Positions 1 through 9,032 of a stretch of 64,000 nt of DNA are shown here, piece after piece. The notes beneath the pieces were generated by a model. The model worked only from the letters and a program-made list of their open reading frames with translations. It did no database searches and was not told the origin of the DNA. Positions within the stretch are counted from its first letter, which is position 1. Every line of letters begins with the position of its first letter. The position numbers and the translations under genes are program-made. Source of the DNA: Agrobacterium pusense (GTDB lineage: Bacteria; Pseudomonadota; Alphaproteobacteria; Rhizobiales; Rhizobiaceae); NCBI RefSeq assembly GCF_900102105.1, contig NZ_FNBB01000001.1, positions 310,001-374,000 of the forward strand, given 5' to 3'.

Positions 1-284
1 CCATGCTGGGTGAGGTCAACGTGCAGGGAATGGTGCGCCAGCTTGCCGACGAGATCGCCGAATGGGACGCCGCCTCGACGCTTGCCAACAAGCTGGAATA
101 TGTCGCCGCCACAATGGCCTGCCACGGCTCGGTGCGTTCCGGCCGGCGCATGCGGCCGGAGGAGATGAATGCGCTTCTGCGGCAGATGGAAAATACACCG
201 GGTTCGGGCCAGTGTAATCATGGCCGTCCGACCTATATCGAACTGAAGCTTTCCGATATAGAACGGCTCTTCGGCCGCAGCTGA
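1..284 (+). CDS. mutL: DNA mismatch repair protein MutL, C-terminal end (5' truncated by window)
   Basis: The frame is open from the window edge to a TGA at 282-284, so only the last 93 or so codons are present. The visible protein carries the conserved end of the MutL C-terminal dimerisation domain: an [12 protein letters not shown] segment, then a CNHGRPT motif close to the terminus, which matches the C-x-HGRPT signature of the family. MutL couples MutS mismatch recognition to strand incision and excision. The N-terminal GHKL ATPase lies outside the window and cannot be checked. The ATG at position 3 is internal to the gene, not its start. Confidence 0.9.
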   Translation, partial: MLGEVNVQGMVRQLADEIAEWDAASTLANKLEYVAATMACHGSVRSGRRMRPEEMNALLRQMENTPGSGQCNHGRPTYIELKLSDIERLFGRS

Positions 285-434
285 CGCCTTCTTACATGCA
301 CGGGCGTCGGGGCTGGCCTTGCGCCACGCCGGCCTATATAAATTCAGGATACTGGAGCATCCGGATTGTTCAGGAAAACGCTACGCCGTTTCGGACTGGG
401 TGCCCCGACAGGACAGAGCAGGAGACGAAAACGG

Positions 435-656
435 ATGAACAGATTTGAAGGAGGCGGCAATCGCCTCGCCGTCATCGAATATCTCGACGGTGACTTCCGC
501 ATCGTCCAGACCGGCTCGCATGTCATCTGCGCCATGACAGGCAAGAGCATTCCGCTCGATGAGCTGCGCTACTGGAGCGTGGCGCGGCAGGAGGCCTATG
601 TGGATGCCGCGGCTTCTCTGGAAGCCGAAAAGAAGGCTGGTACTTTGCCGGCATAA
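435..656 (+). CDS. DUF2093 domain protein
   Basis: A 73-residue protein whose core matches the DUF2093 family of Rhizobiales (residues about 3-60, with IEYLDGDFRIVQTGSHVICA and then TGKSIPLDELRYWSV). The function is not known. I chose the ATG at 435 over the in-frame upstream start at 366 because a GGAG lies 10 bases upstream and the extra 23 residues are Arg-rich and not family-like. It sits 150 bp downstream of mutL on the same strand and faces lpxK. A weak 6-bp hairpin (AAACCG/CGGTTT, 728-747) followed by TCTTTTT may end its transcript. Confidence 0.85.
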   Translation: MNRFEGGGNRLAVIEYLDGDFRIVQTGSHVICAMTGKSIPLDELRYWSVARQEAYVDAAASLEAEKKAGTLPA

Positions 657-762
657 GGAGGGAAGAGACGCGTCGAGTGTCGCGTGTTTGCCTCCCTCGT
701 CCCTATGCTCGTCACGTCAGTGAGGAGAAACCGGCGCACGACGGTTTGTCTTTTTCGGTACC

Positions 763-1809
763 TTAACGCGACGTCCGCGAATTATCCCGAAGCAAACGGG
801 CGCGGCAGTTCGCCACGGCCGTATCGATAATCGTTCCAGCCGCATTGGGATCGTCGAACACCATGTCGACCTCGATCACCAGGCTGTTCCAGAGCAATTC
901 CTCTGCCCGGCCGTGGTGCCCGTTAAGCCGCACGGCATCCTTGGCCGTGGTGACAAGTTGCAGATCCGCCTTGCCTGCGTCCTGCAGAAGATCGGCAATC
1001 TCGTCATCGCTGAAGTGGTGATGATCCGGGAAAGAGCGCTGCATCACGATATCGCCGCCGAGCGCTTCGACGGTTCGATAAAATTTGGCCGGGTCGGCTA
1101 TGCCCGCATAGGCCAGCACACGCCTTCCCCTGAAATCCTGCGGCTCCTGCGGCGTGATCGCCGCAACGAAAACGGGTTTGGCAGCCTTTGCGGCTCGCCG
1201 CACAAGGGCATCGGCCGCGTGACCATTACCGACCTTCAGGAGCCCGGTCATATGCCGCATCTGTTCGGCGAGCGGGGCTCTTACCGGACCGCCCGGCACC
1301 AGATGGCCGTTGCCGATGCCGCGCATTGTATCGATGACGACAAGCGCATAATCCAGCGTCAGACGCGCGCTCTGAAACCCGTCATCCATGATGATGAGAT
1401 CAACGCCCTCTTTGATCAGGCGATGCGCACCCTCAACGCGGCGGCGCGAAATCACCGTCACCGCTTCGCGCGCCAGAAGCAACGGCTCGTCTCCGACATC
1501 GGCAGAGCGATGATGTGCGGGATCGACAAGGGTGGTGACATCCAGTGTGCCGCCATAACCGCGGCTGAGAAATCCGGGTTTCAAGCCTTTCGCAACGGCG
1601 GCCCTTGCAATTGCCATTGCCGTCGGCGTCTTGCCCGCGCCACCCACGGTAAAGTTGCCGATGCAGATGACCGGAACGGTGACACTTGCCCTTTTTCCCG
1701 TCCGCATGCGCCGGCCGGCGACCTTGCCGTAAAGAAGCGAGAAAGGAGACAGGAGCCACGCCTGCCAGCCCGCTTTCTGCCACCAGAAGGGCGGCGCTTC
1801 AGAAACCAT
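763..1809 (-). CDS. lpxK: Tetraacyldisaccharide 4'-kinase
   Basis: A 348-residue LpxK, the inner-membrane kinase that phosphorylates the 4' position of the lipid A disaccharide precursor using ATP. The Walker A loop [13 protein letters not shown] is at residues 51-63, and the LpxK-typical DDGFQ motif is at about 142-146. The N-terminus (residues 10-30) is Trp-rich and hydrophobic, as expected for the membrane anchor. It is the last gene of the leftward cluster waaA-HAD-lpxK, so Kdo transfer and 4'-phosphorylation are encoded together. There is a 258-bp gap to the HAD gene that contains a hairpin at 1995-2025, so a separate promoter is possible. Confidence 0.95.
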   Translation of the reverse strand: MVSEAPPFWWQKAGWQAWLLSPFSLLYGKVAGRRMRTGKRASVTVPVICIGNFTVGGAGKTPTAMAIARAAVAKGLKPGFLSRGYGGTLDVTTLVDPAHHRSADVGDEPLLLAREAVTVISRRRVEGAHRLIKEGVDLIIMDDGFQSARLTLDYALVVIDTMRGIGNGHLVPGGPVRAPLAEQMRHMTGLLKVGNGHAADALVRRAAKAAKPVFVAAITPQEPQDFRGRRVLAYAGIADPAKFYRTVEALGGDIVMQRSFPDHHHFSDDEIADLLQDAGKADLQLVTTAKDAVRLNGHHGRAEELLWNSLVIEVDMVFDDPNAAGTIIDTAVANCRARLLRDNSRTSR

Positions 1810-1994
1810 CTATTCCCGCTCCCGGCCGGGTCGCCCACGGCATTGCGTTCGCCATTTCACGTCTGGGAGGTTGTTTGCCAGAAAAAACCGTAAATTGCAA
1901 AATCCGAATAGACGGCTTTACGCACCGGTGCTGATACGGACTGGCCGTGATTTAACATGGAACTTCAATCTGCGCGCCGCGATATCCATTTTCT

Positions 1995-2025
1995 CCGTCA
2001 TACCGGCTCAAGGCCGGCATGACGG
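1995..2025. repeat. Short palindromic intergenic element (CCGTCAT family)
   Basis: Two 12-nt arms (1995-2006 and 2014-2025) pair with one mismatch around a 7-nt loop. The ends CCGTCAT/ATGACGG match the outer ends of the larger element at 60366-60479, so the two look like members of one rhizobial palindromic repeat family. It lies about 40 bp beyond the 3' end of the HAD gene and could also work as a transcript-end hairpin, although there is no T-run. Confidence 0.7.
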
Positions 2026-2067
2026 GACGTGGAGAGTGCCGCGACAATGCAAACCGTGCGGCACCGC

Positions 2068-2805
2068 TCAAACAGCCCGTTCCGGCAGAAGCGCTTCGAG
2101 CCCGGTGATGTCATCGAAACAATAATGGGCATCCGCACCCAGGCTTTCGCGAGAGCCGGTGCCGGTGAGAACGGCGACCCTGAGACCCGCGCCGGCGTTT
2201 TTCGCCATATGCAGATCGTGGTTATTATCGCCGACGACGGCCACGCGGTCGGGAGAGATACCGATCGCCTGACAGAAGCCGAGGACCATGCCGGGCTGCG
2301 GCTTGGTGCCGTAACCGCTGTCATATCCCGCAACGAAATCGATATCGTTTTCGAAACCGAAGCGGATGGCCGTCTGGCGGATGGAGTTTTCGTTGTCGCT
2401 GGAGGCGATACCGAGCTTGTAGCCGCGAGCCTTCAGCCTCGCGAAAAAACCCTTGAGATCGGTCACCGGCACGGATTTATCCGCGGCCTCGGTAAAAAGC
2501 CGGTCGAGACGTTGCGTGAGTTCGACAACATCGCAGGGCGAGCCGGCGGCGACGAGACCGGCGGCGATCTCCGCCGTGTTGCCGGCGGCCAGAAGACTGT
2601 CGGGCACGACATGACCGGTAACGGGATCCATGCCGCAGGCTGAGAGAAGCCTGTCGGCGAGGACGGGATCTCCCTTGGCCGCAATCGACGCGAGTTCGCG
2701 GTTCACCGGTCCCCAGCTTGCGTCATAGCCCAGCAGCGTGCCGTCCTTGTCGAAAAGCACTGCGGCGATTGACTGCGCGGCGTTGAGTTCTATATCCGCT
2801 ACCAT
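2068..2805 (-). CDS. HAD-superfamily hydrolase (phosphoglycolate phosphatase-like)
   Basis: A 245-residue haloacid dehalogenase-type phosphatase. The catalytic motif I is LFDKDGTLL near residues 17-25, motif II is the IASSDN segment in the middle, and motif IV is VVGDNNHDLHMA towards the C-terminus. A helical cap between motifs I and II (about residues 35-115) makes it a subclass I enzyme. The substrate cannot be read from the sequence. The start ATG overlaps the end of waaA by 7 bp (ATGGTAG), which indicates translational coupling and suggests a role tied to Kdo/lipid A formation, but that is inference. Confidence 0.85.
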   Translation of the reverse strand: MVADIELNAAQSIAAVLFDKDGTLLGYDASWGPVNRELASIAAKGDPVLADRLLSACGMDPVTGHVVPDSLLAAGNTAEIAAGLVAAGSPCDVVELTQRLDRLFTEAADKSVPVTDLKGFFARLKARGYKLGIASSDNENSIRQTAIRFGFENDIDFVAGYDSGYGTKPQPGMVLGFCQAIGISPDRVAVVGDNNHDLHMAKNAGAGLRVAVLTGTGSRESLGADAHYCFDDITGLEALLPERAV

Positions 2806-4121
2806 GATCCGATGGCGCTCCGCGGCTGCAGCTTGGCGGAAACGGTGAGCGGGTTGATATAGGGCTCCAGCGCCTTCACCGTGGAGGAAAGCGCGCCGCG
2901 CATATCCTGAATGACCCGATTGCCCGCATCGATCATCTTGTAACGCTCGTTATCGTTGACCAGCAGATAATGCACCGCCTTGGCCAGCATCTCGACATCG
3001 CGGATGATACGACCACCACCGGCGCGGATGAGCTTCTGGTAGGCCTCGCGGAAATTCTGCACATGCGCGCCAGACAATACGGCACAGCCGAGCATGGCCG
3101 GCTCCAGCGGGTTCTGCCCACCTTCGGCGGTCAAGGAACGGCCGACGAAGGCAAGTTCGGTCAGCCGCAGGTAAAGGCCCATTTCGCCGATGGAATCACC
3201 GAGGAAAATATCGGTTTCCGGCGTGATCACGTCGTTTCGGCTACGGCGCGCCACCGTCAGTCCCATGCCCTTCAGCATGGTTTCCACATCGTCGCCACGC
3301 TCGGGATGGCGCGGCACGATGATGGTCAATTGACCGTTGCGCGACTTGATCGCCGCATGCACGGTGGCCGCGGCCTTCTCCTCACCGTCGAAGGTTGAGA
3401 TCGCCGCCCATGTCTTGCGATTGCCGACCTGCTTGCGGTAGCTCTCCAGCAGCGCCTCGTCACAGGGCGGCGGGTCGGTGTCACCCTTGAGGTTACCCGA
3501 TATCACCACCGGCCAGGAGCCGAGATCGCGGAAACGTTCGGCATCGAGATCGGATTGGGCAACCACCAGCGCCAGCTTGGAAAACAGCGATTCAGCAATG
3601 TCGTGGCGAGCTTTCCAGCGATCGAAGGAACGGTCGGAAAGGCGTGCATTGACCCGGATCTGCGGAATGTGCCGGCGCTCCAGTTCCATCATCGTCACCG
3701 GCCAGATTTCGGACTCGGCCGTGATGGCGGCATCGGGTGCCCAGTAGGTCAGGAAACGGTTGACCGCGATCTTGATGTCGAGCGGCACATATTGGTGGAT
3801 CACGTCATCGCCGAGCCGGGTGCGGGTCAGTTCGGCCGAGGTGACCGTACCCGTGGTCAGAAGCACGAAGATGTCGCGTTTGCGGATTTCGCGGATGAGC
3901 GGAATGAGCGCCAGCGTTTCGCCGACACTTGCGGCGTGGAACCAGACGAGCGGCCCGCGCGGGCGCTCGGCACTCGCATAACCGAAACGTTCGAGCCGGC
4001 GGCGTTTGTCTTCCTTGCCCTTGGCGGCCCGATAGGAAAGATAGGGCTTGGCAAACGGGTAAGCGGCGATACCGGCAATGCGGTAACCGGAAAGAGCGAA
4101 ACGTGCGATACGGCTGCTCAT
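2799..4121 (-). CDS. waaA: 3-deoxy-D-manno-octulosonic acid (Kdo) transferase
   Basis: A 440-residue WaaA/KdtA, the GT30 enzyme that moves Kdo from CMP-Kdo to the lipid A precursor at the inner face of the cytoplasmic membrane. The N-terminal half carries WFHAASVGE at about residues 60-68, whose Glu is the catalytic base in characterised homologues. The C-terminal GT-B half carries GGQNPLEPA at about 340, typical of the nucleotide-sugar site. A hydrophobic stretch at residues 8-30 is the likely membrane anchor. It overlaps the following HAD gene by 7 bp and follows DUF4170 by about 215 bp. Confidence 0.95.
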   Translation of the reverse strand: MSSRIARFALSGYRIAGIAAYPFAKPYLSYRAAKGKEDKRRRLERFGYASAERPRGPLVWFHAASVGETLALIPLIREIRKRDIFVLLTTGTVTSAELTRTRLGDDVIHQYVPLDIKIAVNRFLTYWAPDAAITAESEIWPVTMMELERRHIPQIRVNARLSDRSFDRWKARHDIAESLFSKLALVVAQSDLDAERFRDLGSWPVVISGNLKGDTDPPPCDEALLESYRKQVGNRKTWAAISTFDGEEKAAATVHAAIKSRNGQLTIIVPRHPERGDDVETMLKGMGLTVARRSRNDVITPETDIFLGDSIGEMGLYLRLTELAFVGRSLTAEGGQNPLEPAMLGCAVLSGAHVQNFREAYQKLIRAGGGRIIRDVEMLAKAVHYLLVNDNERYKMIDAGNRVIQDMRGALSSTVKALEPYINPLTVSAKLQPRSAIGSW

Positions 4122-4336
4122 GACAGTCTGCCCTTGATCATTCCGCGCAATGCCCTGCCCCTGTTCTGGTTGTTATCGCCGCCTACTTCTTCTCAAATTG
4201 CGTCATTTTTTGTCATCGGAAACGAAAGCGCGATCACATTTTCTCGTAACGGCATTCCCGGGCTGCGCCGCTCGCGCAGGAATCACGGGAAAGCGCGCTT
4301 TCATCCAATAGTATTACAACGCAAGGGCAAAGGGAC

Positions 4337-4576
4337 TCAAATTTTGTCGTCAGGATTGAGAAGACGGTGCATATGCACGATAAAATAACGCATATGGGCG
4401 TTATCGACAGTCATCTGTGCCTTCGACTTCCAAGCCGTGAGCGCGGAGGCGTAATCTGGATAGATGCCGACGATGTCGAGCGCGCTCAAATCCCGGAACT
4501 GAACATCCTGAAGGTTTTCCAGTTCGCCGCCGAAGACGAGGTGCAGCAGCTGTTTCGGTTTGCCAGTTTCCGTCAT
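4337..4576 (-). CDS. DUF4170 domain protein
   Basis: A 79-residue soluble protein matching the alphaproteobacterial DUF4170 family, with LHLVFGGELENL near the N-terminus, DLSALDIVGIYPDYASALTAW in the middle and the conserved RYFIVHMHRLLNP at the end. The function is unknown. It sits between the cysQ-like gene and waaA on the same strand, a neighbourhood that recurs in rhizobia, which suggests co-transcription with the envelope genes. I see no signal peptide or membrane segment. Confidence 0.85.
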   Translation of the reverse strand: MTETGKPKQLLHLVFGGELENLQDVQFRDLSALDIVGIYPDYASALTAWKSKAQMTVDNAHMRYFIVHMHRLLNPDDKI

Positions 4577-4636
4577 GTCTTATCTCTTTCTTGAACTCTG
4601 AGAGAGGCCTTCATCTGCGGGATTTCCCGCCAAACG

Positions 4637-5443
4637 TCAACTGCCAGACGGATGTGAAAACGCTTTCAAAAGTGCAGGCAGCGCATAATTTGCTGCGGCG
4701 CACAATGCGGGGTGGTTCACCCGGCGGCGATTATACATCAGAGGTTTGCCATCCAGATCGGCAAGCCGGCCGCCGGAGCGTTCGAGAATGAGATCGGCCG
4801 CGGCCAGGTCCCACTCGTGTGAGTTGGGCATGACCAGCGTACCGTCGATACGACCATCCGCCACCATCGCCAGCCGGTAGGCCAGCGACGGCACATGCGG
4901 GACACGCTCGACATTGTTGCGCATCGTTTCCGGCAGATGCGTGATCGACTCTGCCGCGGCGGCGAGATGGAAGGTGCCGGTATTGCCGCCGCTTGCGGAG
5001 ATGGGGCTTCCGTTTTTTAACGCCACGCCGCCCTCTATCGCGGTAAATTCCTCCGACAGCGCCGGTGCGACGAGCACGCCCACCACCGGCCGCCCTTCAT
5101 GCACCACGGCAACGCTGATGCACCAAGTATCCCTGCCGCCAATGAAGGCGCGGGTGCCGTCGATGGGATCGACCACAAAGACGGTGGAACGGGAAAGCCT
5201 GTCCGCGTCGTCATCCGTCTCTTCGGAAAGCCAGCCATAATCCGGCCGGGCGGAGCGCAGAATGGTTTCGAGGATTTCATTGGCGGCGTAATCGGCCGCG
5301 CTTACCGGCGAAAGCCCGCCATTCTTCCACCAGACCTCGGGATCCTTGCGGAAAAAACCGAGGGCTGTCTCGCCCGCCTTGCGGGCGGCTTCGAGGACCA
5401 GCCTCAGATCGGAGGCCCAGCGGGCCTCATCCATGTCGTTCAT
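4637..5443 (-). CDS. cysQ: Inositol monophosphatase family, 3'(2'),5'-bisphosphate nucleotidase (CysQ-like)
   Basis: A 268-residue metal-dependent phosphatase of the inositol monophosphatase superfamily. The metal-binding motifs are present: WLSEE at residues 71-75, DPIDGTR at 92-98 and EWDLAAAD near residue 215. CysQ-type members hydrolyse 3'-phosphoadenosine 5'-phosphate from sulfate assimilation. Inositol-1-phosphatase activity cannot be excluded from sequence alone. It lies between pmbA (91 bp away) and DUF4170 (60 bp away) on the same strand, so it is probably part of that transcript. Confidence 0.85.
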   Translation of the reverse strand: MNDMDEARWASDLRLVLEAARKAGETALGFFRKDPEVWWKNGGLSPVSAADYAANEILETILRSARPDYGWLSEETDDDADRLSRSTVFVVDPIDGTRAFIGGRDTWCISVAVVHEGRPVVGVLVAPALSEEFTAIEGGVALKNGSPISASGGNTGTFHLAAAAESITHLPETMRNNVERVPHVPSLAYRLAMVADGRIDGTLVMPNSHEWDLAAADLILERSGGRLADLDGKPLMYNRRRVNHPALCAAANYALPALLKAFSHPSGS

Positions 5444-5534
5444 CTTGCCGTCTTTTCCGCGCGCCTCAGATGGCGCGCCCGTTTTTCTGTTCGCACTTGC
5501 ATATGAAGCGCCAGCGAAAACCCCGCAGGTCGCC

Positions 5535-6881
5535 TCACTTGCCTGCGATCGTCATGCCTTCGATGGCGAGCGTCGGGGCCGCGATGCCGTATTTGCGATC
5601 AATATCGTTGGCCGGCGTGATCCGCATGAACATGTCCTTCAGGTTCGAGGCAATCGTGACCTCGGAAACCGGAAAGGTCTTTTCGCCGTTCTCGATCCAG
5701 AAACCGCTCGCGCCGCAACTGTATTCACCAGTGATCATGTTGGCACCGTGGCCGATGAGCTCGGTGACGTAAAAGCCCGACCCGACCTGCCCCAGCAGGT
5801 CCTCCGGCGAAAGATCGCCGGGCTCCAGAGCAAGGTTGGTGGAGGCCGGCGAGACCGAAGTGCCGCCACGCACGCCGCGGCCGTTGGTTTCCAGGCCGAG
5901 TTCCCGTGCCGCGGAGGTGGAGAGGAACCAGTGCTTCAAAACGCCATCCTCAATCATCGTCATCTTTTCGCCGCGAACACCTTCGCCATCGAAAGGACGG
6001 GAGGAAGGGCCACGCACGATCTGAGGATCGTCGGTGAGGTACAGGCCTTTTTTCAGCACCTGCTGGCCCATCTTGTCGCGCAGGAAGCTGGTCTTGCGGG
6101 CAACGGAAGCGCCGTTGATAGCGCCTGCAATCGCACCGACGAAACCGCGGGCGATACGGGGATCAAACACGACAGTGATGTTGCTGCCGGTATCGACCTG
6201 GCGCGGACCGACGCGGCGCACGACTTTTTCCCCGGCGCGACGGCCGATCTCTTCGGCGGCATCGAGATCTGCATAATAAAGGCGGCTGTCGAAATCGTAG
6301 TCGCGCTCCATCTTCGTGCCTTCGCCGGCGATGACACTGACGGAACGGCTGAAACGGCTGCCCATATAGCTGCCGGCAAAGCCATGCGACGTGACGAGAA
6401 CGAGGCCGCCCATCCCGCTCGATGCACCGGCGCCGGAGGAATTGCTGACGCCCTTGACCGCCAGCGCCGCCTCTTCCGAAGCAAGGGCAGCCTCGCGCAA
6501 TTGATCCGCAGACACGTCAGTTGCATCGAAAAGCTCGAGATCATCATAGGAAGTTGCCAGCCGTTCCTTGTCCGCAAGGCAGGCAAATGGGTCTTCCGGC
6601 GAAACCTTCGCCATGGCCACTGCCCTTTCCGCCAAGGTCTTCAGATCGAAGCCGGGATTGGCCGAAACGCTTGCCACCCGGCGGCCAACGAAGACACGCA
6701 GGGAAAAATCGTCGCTTTCGGAGGATTCGGTGCTTTCCACCTTGCCGAGCCGCACGCCGACCGACTGTGAGCGCGAACGCACGACAACAGCATCCGCCTC
6801 ATCCGCGCCGGCGGCCCGGGCAAGATCGACAAGCTGGCTGGCGCGCTCGAGAAGTTTGGAAGAATCTATTTCTGAGGACAT
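5535..6881 (-). CDS. pmbA: TldD/PmbA family metalloprotease-like protein (TldE/PmbA type)
   Basis: A 448-residue PmbA/TldE homologue, the partner of TldD in a heterodimeric protease that matures ribosomally made peptides such as microcin B17 and helps degrade the CcdA antitoxin. The family signatures are visible in order: RVFVGRRVASVS, an SRLYYADLD region, and the C-terminal GYEYSCGASGFW-like block (ITGEYSCGASGFWIENG). TldE-type subunits lack the zinc HExxH motif, and none is seen here. I prefer the ATG at 6881 (MSSEID), preceded by GAAAGG at 7 bases, over the in-frame ATG at 6896. No tldD lies in the window. Confidence 0.9.
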   Translation of the reverse strand: MSSEIDSSKLLERASQLVDLARAAGADEADAVVVRSRSQSVGVRLGKVESTESSESDDFSLRVFVGRRVASVSANPGFDLKTLAERAVAMAKVSPEDPFACLADKERLATSYDDLELFDATDVSADQLREAALASEEAALAVKGVSNSSGAGASSGMGGLVLVTSHGFAGSYMGSRFSRSVSVIAGEGTKMERDYDFDSRLYYADLDAAEEIGRRAGEKVVRRVGPRQVDTGSNITVVFDPRIARGFVGAIAGAINGASVARKTSFLRDKMGQQVLKKGLYLTDDPQIVRGPSSRPFDGEGVRGEKMTMIEDGVLKHWFLSTSAARELGLETNGRGVRGGTSVSPASTNLALEPGDLSPEDLLGQVGSGFYVTELIGHGANMITGEYSCGASGFWIENGEKTFPVSEVTIASNLKDMFMRITPANDIDRKYGIAAPTLAIEGMTIAGK

Positions 6882-6997
6882 GAGTTGGCCTTTCATTCCT
6901 GTTCCATTTATTGTGCCAGCAACCCCGCATCAAGGGCGAAACGTCGCTTTCTCCGTCTAGAGGGCGCCATCGCCACCCTATTCGAAAGTTCGCCCGC

Positions 6998-8827
6998 ATG
7001 ACCGAGCACGACGCTCTCTTTTCCGAACCCTTGCTGCTTCTGGCCGGCGCGGTCATTGCGGCTTCCGTTTTCCGCAAACTCGGACTTGGCACCGTGCTCG
7101 GTTATCTGGTGGCCGGCATCGTCATCGGGCCGTTCCTGCATCTGGTTACCGATGCGAAGGACATCTTCAACGTCTCGGAACTCGGCGTCGTTTTCCTGCT
7201 CTTCATCATCGGGCTGGAACTCAAGCCGTCGCGCATCTGGCAGATGCGGCGCGATATTTTAGGGCTGGGGCTTGCGCAAGTACTGGTGACGGGCAGTGTG
7301 CTTGCGGCGATTGTATGGTGGGCGGGGCTGATCGACTGGCGCGGCAGCCTCGTCGCAGGTTTCGGCCTCGCGCTTTCCTCCACCGCCTTTGCACTGCAGA
7401 TCCTTGCCGATGACGGCGACATGAATACAAGGCACGGCAACCGGTCCTTCTCGATCCTGCTGTTTCAGGATCTCGCCATCGTGCCGCTTCTTGCCCTTGT
7501 CACCATTCTTTCCAACCGGCCCGATGTGCCGACGGACTCCATGGTGTCCGATCTCATCGCCTCCGTCGTCGCGGTGGCCGGAATGATCCTTGCCGGGCGG
7601 TATCTTCTCACCCCAATGTTCCAGATCATCGCCCGCACCGGCGCGCGGGAGGTGATGATCGCCGCCGCCCTCTTCGTCGTCATCGGCGCCGCCGCGATCA
7701 TGGAGGCGGTCGGCCTGTCGATGGGCATGGGCGCGTTGCTGGCGGGGTTGATGCTGTCGGAATCCTCCTATCGGCACGAGCTGGAAGCCGATATAGAGCC
7801 GTTTCGCGGGTTGTTCCTGGCATTGTTCTTCATGGCCGTCGGCATGTCGCTGCACGTTTATATCGTTTATGAGAACATCGTGCTTATCCTGATCGCCGTG
7901 CCTGTCATGATGGCGGTGAAGGCGGCGCTGATCTATGGCCTCTGCCGCATCGCAGGCTCGTCGCGTTATGCATCGAGCCGCATCGCGCTGCTTCTGCCGC
8001 AGGGCGGCGAATTTGGTTTCGTGCTCTTCACCACGGCTGCCGGCTCGGGGCTGTTTCCGCAGGCAACGGCCTCGATCCTCGTTGCCGTCGTTACGCTCTC
8101 CATGGCGCTGACGCCGCTTCTTGCGGTGATTTCACGCCGGCTGACGGCGGAGGATGCGGAAGAAGACAAGCTGGAAGAGGATTTCGACGGAGCCGGCGCG
8201 GATGTGCTGATGATCGGCTTTTCCCGTTTCGGTCAGATCGCCTCGCAGATCCTTCTCGCCGGCGGGCGCGACGTGACCGTGATCGACAGTTCCGCCGATC
8301 GCGTGCGTCAGGCCGCCCGTTTCGGTTTCCGTATCTTTTTCGGTGATGGCACCCGCAAGGACGTGCTGATCGCCGCCGGCATCGAACGGGCCGATCTGGT
8401 GGCTGTCTGCACCCACAAGAAGGAAGTCACCGACCGTATCATCGACATGATCCAGTCGGAATTTCCAAGCGTTCGCATCTATGCCCGCTCCTATGACCGC
8501 ATTCATTCGATCGACCTTAGAAAGAAGGGCGTGGAATATGAGCTCCGCGAAACGCTGGAATCCGGCCTGCTGTTTGGCAGGCGCATTCTCGAGGGGCTCG
8601 ATATGGATGGCGACAGGGCTCTGGCGATTGCCGACGACATTCGCGAACGCGATGAGGAGCGACTGCAGTTGCAAGCCGTGGAAGGCCTCGCCGCCGGCCG
8701 GCAGATGCTGCACAACAAGCCGGTACGCGAGGTGAAGCCGGAACCGCTGATGAAGCCGAAGAACAAGGCGGAAAAGCGGGAGGAAGAAGAGAATATGGAG
8801 GACAGCGAGACGGAGGTGTCGTTGTGA
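6998..8827 (+). CDS. Monovalent cation:proton antiporter-2 (KefB/KefC-like) with RCK domain
   Basis: A 609-residue CPA2-family transporter. The first 390 or so residues form about a dozen hydrophobic helices typical of the Na+/H+ exchanger fold. A TrkA-N/RCK domain follows from about residue 400 with the nucleotide-binding GFSRFGQIASQ segment and FFGDGTRKD. A charged Lys/Glu-rich tail closes the protein. In E. coli, KefB/KefC are glutathione-gated K+ efflux systems, and this protein could serve K+ efflux or pH homeostasis. I chose the ATG at 6998 (MTEHDAL) because the upstream 29 residues from 6911 are Pro/Arg-rich and lack family character. It is divergent from pmbA, 116 bp away. Confidence 0.88.
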   Translation: MTEHDALFSEPLLLLAGAVIAASVFRKLGLGTVLGYLVAGIVIGPFLHLVTDAKDIFNVSELGVVFLLFIIGLELKPSRIWQMRRDILGLGLAQVLVTGSVLAAIVWWAGLIDWRGSLVAGFGLALSSTAFALQILADDGDMNTRHGNRSFSILLFQDLAIVPLLALVTILSNRPDVPTDSMVSDLIASVVAVAGMILAGRYLLTPMFQIIARTGAREVMIAAALFVVIGAAAIMEAVGLSMGMGALLAGLMLSESSYRHELEADIEPFRGLFLALFFMAVGMSLHVYIVYENIVLILIAVPVMMAVKAALIYGLCRIAGSSRYASSRIALLLPQGGEFGFVLFTTAAGSGLFPQATASILVAVVTLSMALTPLLAVISRRLTAEDAEEDKLEEDFDGAGADVLMIGFSRFGQIASQILLAGGRDVTVIDSSADRVRQAARFGFRIFFGDGTRKDVLIAAGIERADLVAVCTHKKEVTDRIIDMIQSEFPSVRIYARSYDRIHSIDLRKKGVEYELRETLESGLLFGRRILEGLDMDGDRALAIADDIRERDEERLQLQAVEGLAAGRQMLHNKPVREVKPEPLMKPKNKAEKREEEENMEDSETEVSL

Positions 8828-8857
8828 AATGCGTTCTTCGTAGTGGCTGGGATAGCG

Positions 8858-8994
8858 CCACTTGTCTCTTCTCCCCGCCGGGGAGAAGTCCGCGGCAGCG
8901 GGATGAAGGGGCAAGTTCTCCGAAATCCGGCAACGTTCCCCCTCATCCGACCCTTCGGGCCACCTTCTCGCCGGCGGGGAGAAGAAACCAGTGG
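8858..8994. repeat. Palindromic intergenic mosaic element
   Basis: A 31-nt left arm (8858-8888) pairs with a right arm (8964-8994) at 28 of 31 positions, with about 75 bp between them. Each arm itself contains a hairpin of the type CTTCTCCCC/GGGGAGAAG. A related hairpin occurs at 29455-29479. The element fills the gap between the convergent antiporter and patatin genes and resembles the palindromic mosaic repeats known in Rhizobiaceae. Confidence 0.8.
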
Positions 8995-9032
8995 TACCCG
9001 CTCGTTCCTAGCGAATACTCAGGGATTGCTGC

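Noticed and set aside
5346..6770. 474-residue open frame on the plus strand across pmbA
   Set aside because: It is a shadow of the pmbA frame on the other strand, with no motif of its own.
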